Below the pieces are notes generated by a model. That model was not told the DNA's origin, searched no databases, and worked only from the letters and a program-made list of their open reading frames with translations. DNA of 64,000 nucleotides from JADJPG01 sp964491875. GTDB lineage: Bacteria > Verrucomicrobiota > Verrucomicrobiia > Limisphaerales > JADJPG01. Positions 32,746-42,026 of this stretch are shown piece by piece. Each line of letters begins with the position of its first letter. Within the stretch, counting starts at the first letter, position 1. A program made the position numbers and the translations under genes. The stretch covers positions 1 to 64,000 of the forward strand of contig CAZBIC010000007.1 in assembly GCA_964491875.1 (NCBI GenBank). Direction: 5' to 3'.

Positions 32746-35019
32746 ATGAACACCCTCCGCCCCATCTTGTGCTGGGCGATCGCGCTGCTGGCCGTTTCTC
32801 AAACAGCTGCGGCGGCCGACCACTTCACGTCGGTTTACCTCAATGAGTTCCTCGCCGAGAACAACCGTGGGTTGAAGGATGACGACGGCGAGCGCTCCGG
32901 CTGGCTCGAGCTCTACAATGGCTCCGGCTTCTCCATCTATCTCGCCGGCTGGTTTCTCACCGACACGCCGACCAAACTGACCAAGTGGCGTCTGCCCGGC
33001 GTCACGCTCCTGCCCGACAAGCATCTCGTCGTTCACGCGTCCGGAAAGAACCGCATTACCAATCTCGCGCATCCGCACGCGAGCTTTCAGCTCAACCCCT
33101 CCGGCGGCTACCTCGCGCTGGTGAATCGCTCGACCAACGTCGTCTCCGAGCTTCACTACGGCGCGCAGAAGGCGGATGTTTCCTTCGGTCGCGTCCGCGG
33201 CGAACCATCCTTGACCGGGCCATTCCGCAAGCCAACGCCCGGAAAACCCAACCCAACCACCGGCCCAGAATTCTCGCCGAGCGTCACCTTCTCCATCGCG
33301 AGCAGGACTTACCTCGATTCGCTCCGCGTCCAACTCTCGTGCGCTGACACCAACGCGATCATTCGCTTCACCCTCGACGGCGCCCTGCCGAACCTTCGTT
33401 CCCCAACTTACCGCGAAGCCATCACGATCACGAACAGCGTCACGCTCCGCGCCCGCGCCTACGCGGCCGATCGCTTTCCCGGCCCGCCGGGCAGTGAGAG
33501 CTTCTTCCGATTGCACACCAACGCCACGGAGTTCAACTCCAGCCTGCCGGTGCTGATCCTCGACACGCTCGGCACGGACGTTCCCACTTCCGCGCAAGCG
33601 TCGCTAGCCCACGTCACCTTGTACCAACCAATCGACGGCCGCACCTCGCTCACCAATCCGCCGACTCTGACGAGCCGCGTGAGCCAACGGGTCCGCGGCT
33701 CCACGTCATCCGGAATGCCGCAGCCTGGCTTCGCGATGAAGTTCATCGATGAATTCAATCAAGAGCGCGACCTGCCCCTGCTCGGCCTGCCTGCGGATTC
33801 GGACTGGATTCTCTACGCGCCCAACGCCTACGACCCGGTGCTGATTCACAACCCGTTCGTTCACCAACTGAGTCGCGACATGGGCCGCTACTCACCACGC
33901 ACGCGTTTTGTGGAAATGTTCATCGTGCGCAGCGCCGGCCCGGTTCGCCTGAGTCACTACGCCGGACTCTACGTGCTGGAAGAGAAGATCAAGATCGGGA
34001 AGAACCGCGTGAACATCGATCGCCTCGACGCAGACGATCTCAAACCACCGGACGTCACCGGCGGCTACCTGCTGAAGGTCGACCGGCTCGGGCCCGGCGA
34101 GTCGGGACTCTTTTCCCACGGCGAACGCGGCATCATTCACGTGGAACCGCGCGAGCAGGTCATCTCCCTGCCCCAACGCGCGCCGCAGCTCCGATACTTG
34201 CTGAACTATTTCGAAGAGTTCGAACGCGCCCTCGACAGCGACGATTGGAAAGACCCCGTTCGCGGCTACCGTGCGTATCTGGATGTCGACGCCGCGATCG
34301 ACTTCCACGTGCTCGAAGTGCTCAGCGGCAATGTCGATGCCCTCGTCCTCAGCACCTACTTCCACAAGCCGCGCAATGGGAAGATCACCTTCGGCCCGCA
34401 CTGGGACTTCGATCGCGCGCTCGGCTCCACCGACGGACGTGACGAAGATCCCCGCGTCTGGAACACCGGTCCGTTCTTCGGCGGACCTTGGTGGCCACGG
34501 CTCTTCACTGACTCCGATTTCTGGCAGCGTTGGGTGGACCGCTGGCAGGAACTGCAACGCGACCATTTCGCCGTCACCAACCTGAATCGCCTCATCGATC
34601 AGCTCGCCGCCGAAATCAAGGAAGCCCAGCCGCGCCAATACCGTCGCTGGGACTTTCAGCCGCGCGGCGGCTCGTATCAGAGCGAGATCGCGTTGATGAA
34701 AGAATGGCTCTCGAACCGCGTGGACTTTATCGATTCGCAACTAGCCGAACCGCCGTCGTGGAAAATGGACTCCGGAACGCCGCGAACTCTCACCTTCAGC
34801 GCGCCCACCAATGCGACCATCTACTTCACGCTGGACGGCTCCGATCCGCGAGCCAGCGGCGGCGGAGCCGCGACCAATGCCATGGTCTACCACCAGCCGA
34901 TCTCCCTTACGAACGAAGGCATCGTCATCGCCCGCGCGCGAAATCCGCAACGCCGCCAGCGCGGCGGACCGCCGTTAACCACGCCGTGGTCCAGCCCAAT
35001 TCGCATTGCGCCAAAGTGA
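32746..35019 (+). CDS. Secreted CotH-kinase / lamin-tail protein
   Basis: 757 residues from ATG 32746 (MNTLRPILCWAIALLAVSQT), which gives a clean signal peptide; the frame to 32686 crosses a hairpin. Domains: lamin-tail (about 28-150; YLNEFLAENNRGLKDDDG, WLELYN), CHB_HEX-C-type beta domain (about 180-250; IIRFTLDGALPN), then the CotH kinase-like domain (about 270-690). The latter has VRGSTSSGMPQPGFAMKF, LLGLPADSDWILYAPNAYD, GLYVLEEKIKIGKNRVNIDRL and GPHWDFDRALGS. A second FTLDGSDPRASGGG module closes the protein. CotH-family kinases phosphorylate spore-coat or extracellular proteins in other bacteria; here the target is unknown. A terminator follows. Confidence 0.9.
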   Translation: MNTLRPILCWAIALLAVSQTAAAADHFTSVYLNEFLAENNRGLKDDDGERSGWLELYNGSGFSIYLAGWFLTDTPTKLTKWRLPGVTLLPDKHLVVHASGKNRITNLAHPHASFQLNPSGGYLALVNRSTNVVSELHYGAQKADVSFGRVRGEPSLTGPFRKPTPGKPNPTTGPEFSPSVTFSIASRTYLDSLRVQLSCADTNAIIRFTLDGALPNLRSPTYREAITITNSVTLRARAYAADRFPGPPGSESFFRLHTNATEFNSSLPVLILDTLGTDVPTSAQASLAHVTLYQPIDGRTSLTNPPTLTSRVSQRVRGSTSSGMPQPGFAMKFIDEFNQERDLPLLGLPADSDWILYAPNAYDPVLIHNPFVHQLSRDMGRYSPRTRFVEMFIVRSAGPVRLSHYAGLYVLEEKIKIGKNRVNIDRLDADDLKPPDVTGGYLLKVDRLGPGESGLFSHGERGIIHVEPREQVISLPQRAPQLRYLLNYFEEFERALDSDDWKDPVRGYRAYLDVDAAIDFHVLEVLSGNVDALVLSTYFHKPRNGKITFGPHWDFDRALGSTDGRDEDPRVWNTGPFFGGPWWPRLFTDSDFWQRWVDRWQELQRDHFAVTNLNRLIDQLAAEIKEAQPRQYRRWDFQPRGGSYQSEIALMKEWLSNRVDFIDSQLAEPPSWKMDSGTPRTLTFSAPTNATIYFTLDGSDPRASGGGAATNAMVYHQPISLTNEGIVIARARNPQRRQRGGPPLTTPWSSPIRIAPK

Positions 35020-35072
35020 AAGCCAATGTCGCTGACAGCCTTAGCTGTCCCGAGTCACCCCACAGAAAATCA

Positions 35073-35111
35073 ACAGGCGGCGCACCGTGAGGCGCGCCGC
35101 CTGTGATTTTT
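35073..35111 (+). terminator. Intrinsic terminator after the CotH gene
   Basis: ACAGGCGGCGC (35073-35083) and GCGCCGCCTGT (35094-35104) form a perfect 11-bp stem with a 10-nt loop, followed by GATTTTTC. It lies in the convergent gap between the CotH gene and the giant PATR-repeat gene, and its stem could also stop readthrough from the opposite strand. Confidence 0.85.
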
Positions 35112-35130
35112 CTCAAACAACCGCTCGGAC

Positions 35131-38100
35131 TTATTGCTTCACCAAGCGGAAGAGCATCATCGGCTCCGTCTTCGGAACGACCACCACGTTCTCGACCGCC
35201 TCATCCACCGGCGTGAACGGAATCTTGGTCCACACGCCGCTGTTCAGATCGGTCGTCGATTCGAGTTCGAACCCAACCGCCGCCGACGGCCAGGACACCG
35301 TCACGCGGCCATTGCCCGGACCCGGAACGATCTTCAGCACCGGCGCCGCCGCAGGTTCCGTGACATTCACCAGGAGCGTGTCGACACCTTGGCCGGAATC
35401 GTCGTCGTTCACTCGAACGGTCACCGTGAATGCGCCATTGTTCGTGTAGGCGTGGCTGAGGACGAAGGTCTTGTCCGGATTCAACGTGAGCGGTTGAACG
35501 CCGGAACCGTCGCCGTAATCAACCGTGGCCTGCCACGTGTCGTTCACACCGGCATCCGTGAAGCTGCCGTTGACATTGAAGACGATGTCCTTCGCGACCT
35601 TCACATCAGCACCGGCGTTCACCACAGGCACCGCGTTCGCGATGGTCACAATGTAATTTCCGAACGCGCCCGGGCCGCTGCTGTCGTGGAGCGTGTAATC
35701 GATCAGATACGTGTCGCTCGGAGTGGTCGTCGGATTATCGTCCACGTAGGCGTGCGAGACGTTGAAGGAGAACGTGCCCGGCGCAAACTGGATCTGCTGG
35801 GCCGGCGTGCCGTCGCCCCAGTTCACCATCAGGAAGAATCCATCCACAAGGTCCGGATCCACAATCTGGCCGCTGAAGTTCACCACTCCTCCCTCAGTGC
35901 TGTTCGACGTGATGTTCAGACCAGCAATCGACGGCGGCGTGTTCACGTGGGTCAAGACTACGTCGTTGCCGTCACCGCCGTTATAGCTGATGCGGAAGAG
36001 CGCGCCGTTGAGCAGGAACGTGCTGTTCTGCGGAAGGCCTAGGAAGGTTCCGGAGACCGCGTCGTTCCCGTCGTTCTTGATGATGACGAACTGGTCACCC
36101 ACGGCCGATTTGAAACTCGGCGCATTGGTCACCTGCAACTGCGCGAGCATGACCATCACCGAACCAGTCACGTCGATCTGATCGTAGCCGGTGCCAGGCT
36201 GATTGCCTTCAATTTCGATATGCACGACCACGTTGTCATCGAGCGTGAAGTTCTTCGTGCGGAGAATGCCAGGGCTGTGTCCGGGAACGATGTCCGAGCC
36301 GATGAACGCCGAGACGTTGCCGACCGAACCAGTGCCGGCGAGCGTGCCGAGCGGGCTCACCTCCACCGCACTGCTCGCCTGCAAGCCATCGATCACGAGC
36401 GTGCCGTTATCGATGATCGTTTTGCCCGAGTAAGGATTGTTGCCCGTGAGCGTCAGCGTGCCCGCGCCGGTCTTGTTCAACGTCACAAAGCCGACGCCAC
36501 CAATCAACCCGCTGAACGTCGTGTCTGTGTTGGCACCACCGACCGTCAACGTGGCAAACAGCGTGTTGACCGTGCCACTGCCGACGAGCGAACCGATCGC
36601 GTCACTGAAGTTATTCAAGTTCAGCAAGCCGCTGTTCAGCACTGCGACGGGAACCGTGTCACCGATCTGATTCGGCTGAAGCAACCGCACCACGTCGCTG
36701 TTGGCGGCGCTATTGGTGTCACCGATGATCAAGCCGCCCGCGACTGCCAGAGCGCCCGTCTTGTTCAACGCGAGTTCGCCTTGCTCGACGATCACGTCAG
36801 CCGAATGAGTGTTGTTCGCCGCACCGCCAAACTCCAACGTGCCAACACCGCGCTTCCACAGCATTGAGGAGCCGCTGATGACTCCGGAAAGAGTCAGCGG
36901 AGAGTTCACGTTCTCGACACGAATTGCCGTTGGTGAAGCGACACCGATCGGGCCCGTCCACGTCGTCGGCCCGCCGGACAAACCAATCAGAGCCGCGTTG
37001 TAGAACTCGCCTCCATCGCCCAGGCCATTCAAAGTCAGGCCTTCCTGCGCCACGGTGACGTTGTTCGCCAACTGGAGAACGGCGCCATCGCTGACCAGCG
37101 TTCCGTTCACACCTGTGCCGAGCGCGCTGCTGTGCGACACGCGCACAATGCCTTGCTGCACCAGCGTGACGCCCGAGTACGAGTTGCTGCCGGACATGTC
37201 CATTTCACCGGAGCCAGTCTTCACGATTCCGGCGCTTCCATTCAGCCCGGATACTTTCGCGGTGAGATAAAACTCCAGCGCACCGCCGTAATTTCCCGCC
37301 ACGTCGAACGTGCGGTTCGCCGAGCCGAGCGACAGGTTGCCGCGGATGTAGGACGCCGGGGTCGCCGTCACTGTCACGTTGCCGTTCAACGTCACGACAC
37401 CGTTGGTGCTCTTCACAGTCGCGTGATCGAGATACACCGGACCAATCGTTTCGTTGGCGTCGCCAGCGTCGAACACCGCTCCATCGAGCAACGTAATAGG
37501 CGCGCTGTCCGCGATCTGATTCCCCAACTTTAGGAACGCGCGGCAGGGAGACTGCGTGGCGTCCACCGGAGCGAGCAGGAAGAGCGGGCCGGGAATTGCG
37601 TTCTGCCCCGGCAGCTTGCTCATCCAGAGTTCGATGGATTCGCAGACGGTCGGTCCGGAATAGGTGTTGGCCAGCGTACCGCTCAGCCATGCGAGTGTCG
37701 GTGCGTTGTTCACCTTGTGCCCGACCAGGCGCAACGTGCCGCCGCCGCTGATCACACCATTTGCGATGAGACGCACGGTCTGAACTTCGATGGTGTTTGT
37801 CCCACCGCCCAGCGCGATGTCGCCCGCCCAGGTGCAATCACCGTGAACGCTGAAGCTCGGACGGCCGTTCGCCGCATCGCCATTGAGTACCAAGTCCTCG
37901 CCGAGCTGGACCCAGCTGATGGCCAGCTGCGCGCCCTGCGCGACCAGTGTCCCCTGCGCGCTCGTTCCGAGATTACCGTTCGGTCCGGTGACCAGCAACT
38001 GACCGGCCTCAACCGAAGTGATACCGGAGTATGTGTTTGCCCCACGAAGGTCGAGAATGCCGCCACCTTGCTTGAGGAACCCGATGCCGGCGTTGCCACC

Positions 38101-39864
38101 AATGATCGCGGTGATGGCGAGGCCGGAGTTCTCGTCCACCGAGATAATGCGCGACTGCGCACCCATTGAGAACACGCCGCTGCCACTGATAAACGCCATG
38201 CCGTTCGCCGGCGCCGAACAGTGAATGTTACCGAGCATGGTGACCGTTCCACCATTCACCACCATGCGACCGCCCGTGAAGTCGAGCGACGCGATGCCGT
38301 CCGACGCACTTTCAAATTCGAGCGAGCCAGAGAGATGAATCTCAATCGGCGCATCATTCGCGATCTGATGGCTGCTCGTGACTTTGACCACATCCCGCGG
38401 GAACGGCGCAGGCTGGCTGTCATGACCCAAGATCAAAGGGCCCGGGACCGAAATGATGTTCGCGACCTTGCTGAGGGTAAGCGTGCCACCGATTACTGCA
38501 GTATCACCGAGATAAGTGTTCGATTGGTCGCCGGTCAGCAGCAGATTGCCATCGCCGATCTTGGTGAAGCCACCGTTACCTTCCATGCGACCGCGCAGAT
38601 AAAAATCCACACTGGTCGTGGAACTGATCACCGAATCCGTCGCGAGGTTGATGATACCGTCCCAAATCGCGGAACCATCGTTCGCGATCAACGCGCCCGC
38701 ACCCAACACACCTACGCCGTTCAGCGTGAGCGGTTCGGTGGGAATCAGCACCTGCCCGAGCACCAACGACGCGCCCGAGGCCACCGTGGTGCCGGAGTTT
38801 GTGCTGCCGAACGACCAGTTGTTCAACGCGATCAGCGTTCCGTCATTGTGACTGACTGGACCGGAGAATGTATTGCTGCCGCCGAGCGACATGGCACCCG
38901 GTCCGTTCTTCGCAAGGCCTACTAGGTTCCCGCCGCTGATCTGCGCGGCCAGCACCAGATCCTGCGCTGCACCGCCGTCCGCGATGGTGAAGATCTTCCC
39001 GCGACCACCGAGGTCAATACGGCCATCAATCTGGGAGACTTCCGCGGAAGCGAGCGTCGTCACATGACCGTTCATGAAGAGCACGCCCGTGCCGGTGCTG
39101 ATGTGACCACCTTGCATCGTGATCGTTCCGAACGTGTCGTCGTTGTTGTTCAGGTTCAACAAGCCAGCCGGATTGATAGTCACCGCGGCAGTGTTGGCGA
39201 TCTGGTTGTCCTGCATGAGACGGACAATGTCGACGTCGTTGCCACCGGAGCCGTCGCCGACTTCCAAATCGCCGGGCACCGCCGTCACGCCGGCGTTCTT
39301 GTTCAAGCGCAGTGTTCCCGCGTGCACCCAGGTTTCACCGGCATAAGTGTTGCCGCTGGCGCCCATGAACTCCAGGCCACCGAGGCCGGTCTTGCGAATG
39401 CCGCCCGCGCCAGAGATGCGACCTTGAATCGTAATAGAGTAGTTGAACGCCACGTCGAACTCCGCCTGGTTCTCGACTTCGACCTCCAGGCTGCTGTGGA
39501 ACAGTCCGCCGACGCTGGCGAAGACGGCGTCCGTGGTACCGCGCAACGTGAGCTTCGAACCCGCCGTGCCGTAGAACGTGTATCCACCGCCCTGGATGTC
39601 GATCTGGTCAACCTTTAGTCCCACGATGTTCTGAATCGGGCTAGTGCCATTGACGAACGGCGGGAAGACGAGGCGAACGTTGGTTTCGTTCGTGCCAGGC
39701 ACGCTGCCGTTCTCCCAGTTCAGCGGCGAGCTGAAGTTCTGGGTGAAGTTGTCGCCGCCGGTCCAACGATGTTCGCTGGCGAAGCTTGGAGTTGCGATGG
39801 CGAGTCCCGCGGCGAGGCCAAGCATCGCGAACGCGGCTCTACTGGGATAGGAGGTCTGGTTCAT
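35131..39864 (-). CDS. Giant exported PATR-repeat protein with PKD-like domains
   Basis: 1577 residues from ATG 39864 (MNQTSYPSRAAFAMLGLAAG), which gives a good signal peptide; ATG 39963 is possible but adds a basic extension. The body is a parallel beta-helix of at least eight autotransporter-associated beta-strand (PATR) repeats. Examples are GGLEFMGASGNTYAGETWVH, GNLLLTGDQSNTYLGDTAV, GEMDMSGSNSYSGVTLV and GTLTLTGNNPYSGKTIID. Two PKD-like domains follow (VNWGDGTP... and VDYGDGSG...). The final about 70-residue beta module ends MLFRLVKQ. There is no C-terminal outer-membrane beta-barrel, so it is not a classical autotransporter. Probably a cell-surface or secreted adhesin-like protein. Confidence 0.88.
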   Translation of the reverse strand: MNQTSYPSRAAFAMLGLAAGLAIATPSFASEHRWTGGDNFTQNFSSPLNWENGSVPGTNETNVRLVFPPFVNGTSPIQNIVGLKVDQIDIQGGGYTFYGTAGSKLTLRGTTDAVFASVGGLFHSSLEVEVENQAEFDVAFNYSITIQGRISGAGGIRKTGLGGLEFMGASGNTYAGETWVHAGTLRLNKNAGVTAVPGDLEVGDGSGGNDVDIVRLMQDNQIANTAAVTINPAGLLNLNNNDDTFGTITMQGGHISTGTGVLFMNGHVTTLASAEVSQIDGRIDLGGRGKIFTIADGGAAQDLVLAAQISGGNLVGLAKNGPGAMSLGGSNTFSGPVSHNDGTLIALNNWSFGSTNSGTTVASGASLVLGQVLIPTEPLTLNGVGVLGAGALIANDGSAIWDGIINLATDSVISSTTSVDFYLRGRMEGNGGFTKIGDGNLLLTGDQSNTYLGDTAVIGGTLTLSKVANIISVPGPLILGHDSQPAPFPRDVVKVTSSHQIANDAPIEIHLSGSLEFESASDGIASLDFTGGRMVVNGGTVTMLGNIHCSAPANGMAFISGSGVFSMGAQSRIISVDENSGLAITAIIGGNAGIGFLKQGGGILDLRGANTYSGITSVEAGQLLVTGPNGNLGTSAQGTLVAQGAQLAISWVQLGEDLVLNGDAANGRPSFSVHGDCTWAGDIALGGGTNTIEVQTVRLIANGVISGGGTLRLVGHKVNNAPTLAWLSGTLANTYSGPTVCESIELWMSKLPGQNAIPGPLFLLAPVDATQSPCRAFLKLGNQIADSAPITLLDGAVFDAGDANETIGPVYLDHATVKSTNGVVTLNGNVTVTATPASYIRGNLSLGSANRTFDVAGNYGGALEFYLTAKVSGLNGSAGIVKTGSGEMDMSGSNSYSGVTLVQQGIVRVSHSSALGTGVNGTLVSDGAVLQLANNVTVAQEGLTLNGLGDGGEFYNAALIGLSGGPTTWTGPIGVASPTAIRVENVNSPLTLSGVISGSSMLWKRGVGTLEFGGAANNTHSADVIVEQGELALNKTGALAVAGGLIIGDTNSAANSDVVRLLQPNQIGDTVPVAVLNSGLLNLNNFSDAIGSLVGSGTVNTLFATLTVGGANTDTTFSGLIGGVGFVTLNKTGAGTLTLTGNNPYSGKTIIDNGTLVIDGLQASSAVEVSPLGTLAGTGSVGNVSAFIGSDIVPGHSPGILRTKNFTLDDNVVVHIEIEGNQPGTGYDQIDVTGSVMVMLAQLQVTNAPSFKSAVGDQFVIIKNDGNDAVSGTFLGLPQNSTFLLNGALFRISYNGGDGNDVVLTHVNTPPSIAGLNITSNSTEGGVVNFSGQIVDPDLVDGFFLMVNWGDGTPAQQIQFAPGTFSFNVSHAYVDDNPTTTPSDTYLIDYTLHDSSGPGAFGNYIVTIANAVPVVNAGADVKVAKDIVFNVNGSFTDAGVNDTWQATVDYGDGSGVQPLTLNPDKTFVLSHAYTNNGAFTVTVRVNDDDSGQGVDTLLVNVTEPAAAPVLKIVPGPGNGRVTVSWPSAAVGFELESTTDLNSGVWTKIPFTPVDEAVENVVVVPKTEPMMLFRLVKQ

Positions 39865-40210
39865 AGTCGTAGGGATGATCTGATGCGCGCACTCCACCGC
39901 TGGCGTCCGGCTGGTCACCAGATCGCGTCGCAAGAGTTGTCGGAGTAAACGCACGTGTTTCATTACGCGTGTGTTGTTACCCCGAGCGCAGCGAACTGCG
40001 GAATAGGACTTTGGTCGCGAACGGGCGGTGCGAGATCCGACTTTGGTCGGTGGCTGATCGAAGGCAGGGACGGATGTTCGACTAACTTGCAGCAGACTTC
40101 AGAAATCGATTGGAGCCCTGTTAAAGACGACGCATCGGCGAGGACGGAAAACGTGCGAAGAGAATCGTCACGTGGCGATCTGAATTAGGAATGACAGAGG
40201 CGTGGAACGC
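39865..40210. other. 346-nt upstream region of the PATR gene
   Basis: No convincing coding region. It holds an alternative in-frame ATG (39963) for the PATR gene and a direct repeat GACTTTGGTCG at 40007-40017 and 40039-40049. The repeats are 32 bp apart, about three helical turns. No clear promoter could be assigned. Confidence 0.5.
40007..40049. promoter_or_regulatory. Direct-repeat operator candidate upstream of PATR gene
   Basis: Two identical 11-bp copies of GACTTTGGTCG, start-to-start distance 32 bp, placed on the same helical face. They lie 143-185 nt upstream of the chosen PATR start and after the stop of the preceding gene. Candidate activator or repressor sites only. Confidence 0.3.
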
Positions 40211-41839
40211 CTAGTTTCGAACGCGAAAGAAGCGATGACCGCCGCCCGACGAAATCGCTTCCTGGAAGAAATTCGTACCGCGCGGAAGGGAAACTTGCCC
40301 AGCCAGACTCCACGTTTGCAAATCGCTGGAAGCCTCAACCTCTGCGACGGAACCAATCGGCCCCGTCACGTTCGCGCGCCAAGCTCCACCAATGATCGCC
40401 GGCGGCGAACTGAAGCGCGCGGGAAGTTCAACGCTGGCCTGCACCAGCTGTAGATCGAAGCTAAGATCGTATTGCCAGCGGATCTGCCGGTGCAGTTCCA
40501 CGGCGATAAAGTTGTTCGTTCCCGCACGAAGCAGCGTCGGTGTCACCGGCACATTCACCCAGAAGTTTTGCCGCTCGGCATTGGAGCCGGTGGCAAGCTC
40601 GTCATACGCCGCGTTGGGCGCGAGATTGCGACGGAACACTTCGGTGCCGTTCAGGTAGACGGCGATGCCGTCGGTAAAGCAAACGCGCAACGCAAGGTTG
40701 GTCACGGCACTGGGACGGGTGAATTGCTTGCGAAAGTAAGTGGTGACGTTCTTCTCAAACTCATCAAAGCCGTAGGAGATCACCGTTTGCTGGTCCGCTT
40801 GACCGTAGCCAAGTTGCGCCGGTCCCGATGACCACGCGGAGTCGTTGAAGTTCGTGCCACGCCACGTCGTGCCTTCGTCGGTTCCCTGATCGTTGTAGCG
40901 CCAGACTTCCCCGCGACCGATGAAAACAACCGGCTGCGTCGGAAGGCCGGAACCGGTGCGGCGGAAGTAATTGATCGGCTGCTGTGAACCTTCGCTGATC
41001 GTGAAGTAGCCCAGCCCGGTGGCGTGAAATCCGATGGCTTCACCGTTTAGATCTTCCGGATCGGTCGCCACCGGCTGAGTCGTTCCGGTCGCAGCGAGGG
41101 CGTTGCTCACGGTCTGGCTCGCGGAACGCGCCCAGGTCCAGGCGCGACCATTGCGACGCATGCAGATCAAACGACCGTCGAACGAAATGTCCCCAGCCGC
41201 GACAGAGCGAAAGCCGCTGAAAGACATCTCGCGCACGAAGGTCAGTTGAATCGGCCCGCCGGCGTCCATCTTCGCACGCGTGGTCATGTAGATGCGCGCA
41301 CTGTTCGTTTCCTTGGTCGCGATGAAGAGGTCGCCGGTGAGCGGATCAATCATCAGCGCCTCGGCATCGTATGGTTTGTCCGGATAGGTCAGTTCGATTT
41401 CCTGAACGGCGGTGAGGGGTAGGACCGGAGGAGAATTGGAAAAGTAAGGGTAGACAGCGGGTTCGGGAAAACGGAGCACGCGCACGGACGGACGCGTCGC
41501 GAAGTTGTCGCCGATGTCCGCGAGATAGACGTAATGGTGCTCAGGACTCGCGCCCGGCCCGATGGCGATGTCCTCGAAGTTTCCGAAGAACACCGACGGG
41601 ATGTAGTAACGAGCGAGATAGGTCCCGTTGGTCGACAGGGCGAAGATGCTCCCGGCGAAACTGCTGTCGTTATGGGTCCAGAGCACGCCCGGGTTCTGGC
41701 GGCTCGCGGCAATGCCGGACGCTTCGGTGATTTCTGGAGTGGTTACCGTGCCGAAATCGACGGCGGCGGCGAAGGATTGAGCCCGCCCATTCAGCGGCGC
41801 CCACAAACCGAGCACTAGTAATACAACAAGCCAATGCAT
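40211..41839 (-). CDS. Exported propeller-like protein with C-terminal beta modules
   Basis: 542 residues from ATG 41839 (MHWLVVLLVLGLWAPLNGRA), a good signal peptide; the longer frame to 41971 is rejected. The N-terminal half is beta-propeller-like (ITEASGIAASRQNPGVLWTHND, FGNFEDIAIGPG, YVYLADIGDN, YDAEALMIDPLTGDLFIATKE, GEAIGFHATGLGYFTISEG). It resembles exported lipoproteins or esterase-like propellers whose role is unknown. A jelly-roll segment follows (GTTWRGTNFNDSAWSSGPAQLGYG, GIAVYLNGTEVFRRNL, NNFIAVELHR), then the terminal module ending HRFFRVRN. Divergent from the first DUF1800 gene. Confidence 0.82.
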   Translation of the reverse strand: MHWLVVLLVLGLWAPLNGRAQSFAAAVDFGTVTTPEITEASGIAASRQNPGVLWTHNDSSFAGSIFALSTNGTYLARYYIPSVFFGNFEDIAIGPGASPEHHYVYLADIGDNFATRPSVRVLRFPEPAVYPYFSNSPPVLPLTAVQEIELTYPDKPYDAEALMIDPLTGDLFIATKETNSARIYMTTRAKMDAGGPIQLTFVREMSFSGFRSVAAGDISFDGRLICMRRNGRAWTWARSASQTVSNALAATGTTQPVATDPEDLNGEAIGFHATGLGYFTISEGSQQPINYFRRTGSGLPTQPVVFIGRGEVWRYNDQGTDEGTTWRGTNFNDSAWSSGPAQLGYGQADQQTVISYGFDEFEKNVTTYFRKQFTRPSAVTNLALRVCFTDGIAVYLNGTEVFRRNLAPNAAYDELATGSNAERQNFWVNVPVTPTLLRAGTNNFIAVELHRQIRWQYDLSFDLQLVQASVELPARFSSPPAIIGGAWRANVTGPIGSVAEVEASSDLQTWSLAGQVSLPRGTNFFQEAISSGGGHRFFRVRN

Positions 41840-42026
41840 GCTCACGCGGATGTTACGACTGTGTGACACCGGCCAAAGTAGGCGAAAGCCACCGTCCTCG
41901 CAAACAGAACCACCGCGTCGATCGCAAAAAACCCGTAAACTCGGGCTGAAAGCGCATGTCGTCACCGACAATTAACTTGTCACTTTGGCGCGCCAATAGC
42001 ACGATATGGGCGTTCCAAAGCCTTCT

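Noticed and set aside
35131..39864. Classical autotransporter
   Set aside because: PATR repeats are present, but the C-terminus has PKD-like domains and a beta module, not a 12-strand barrel.
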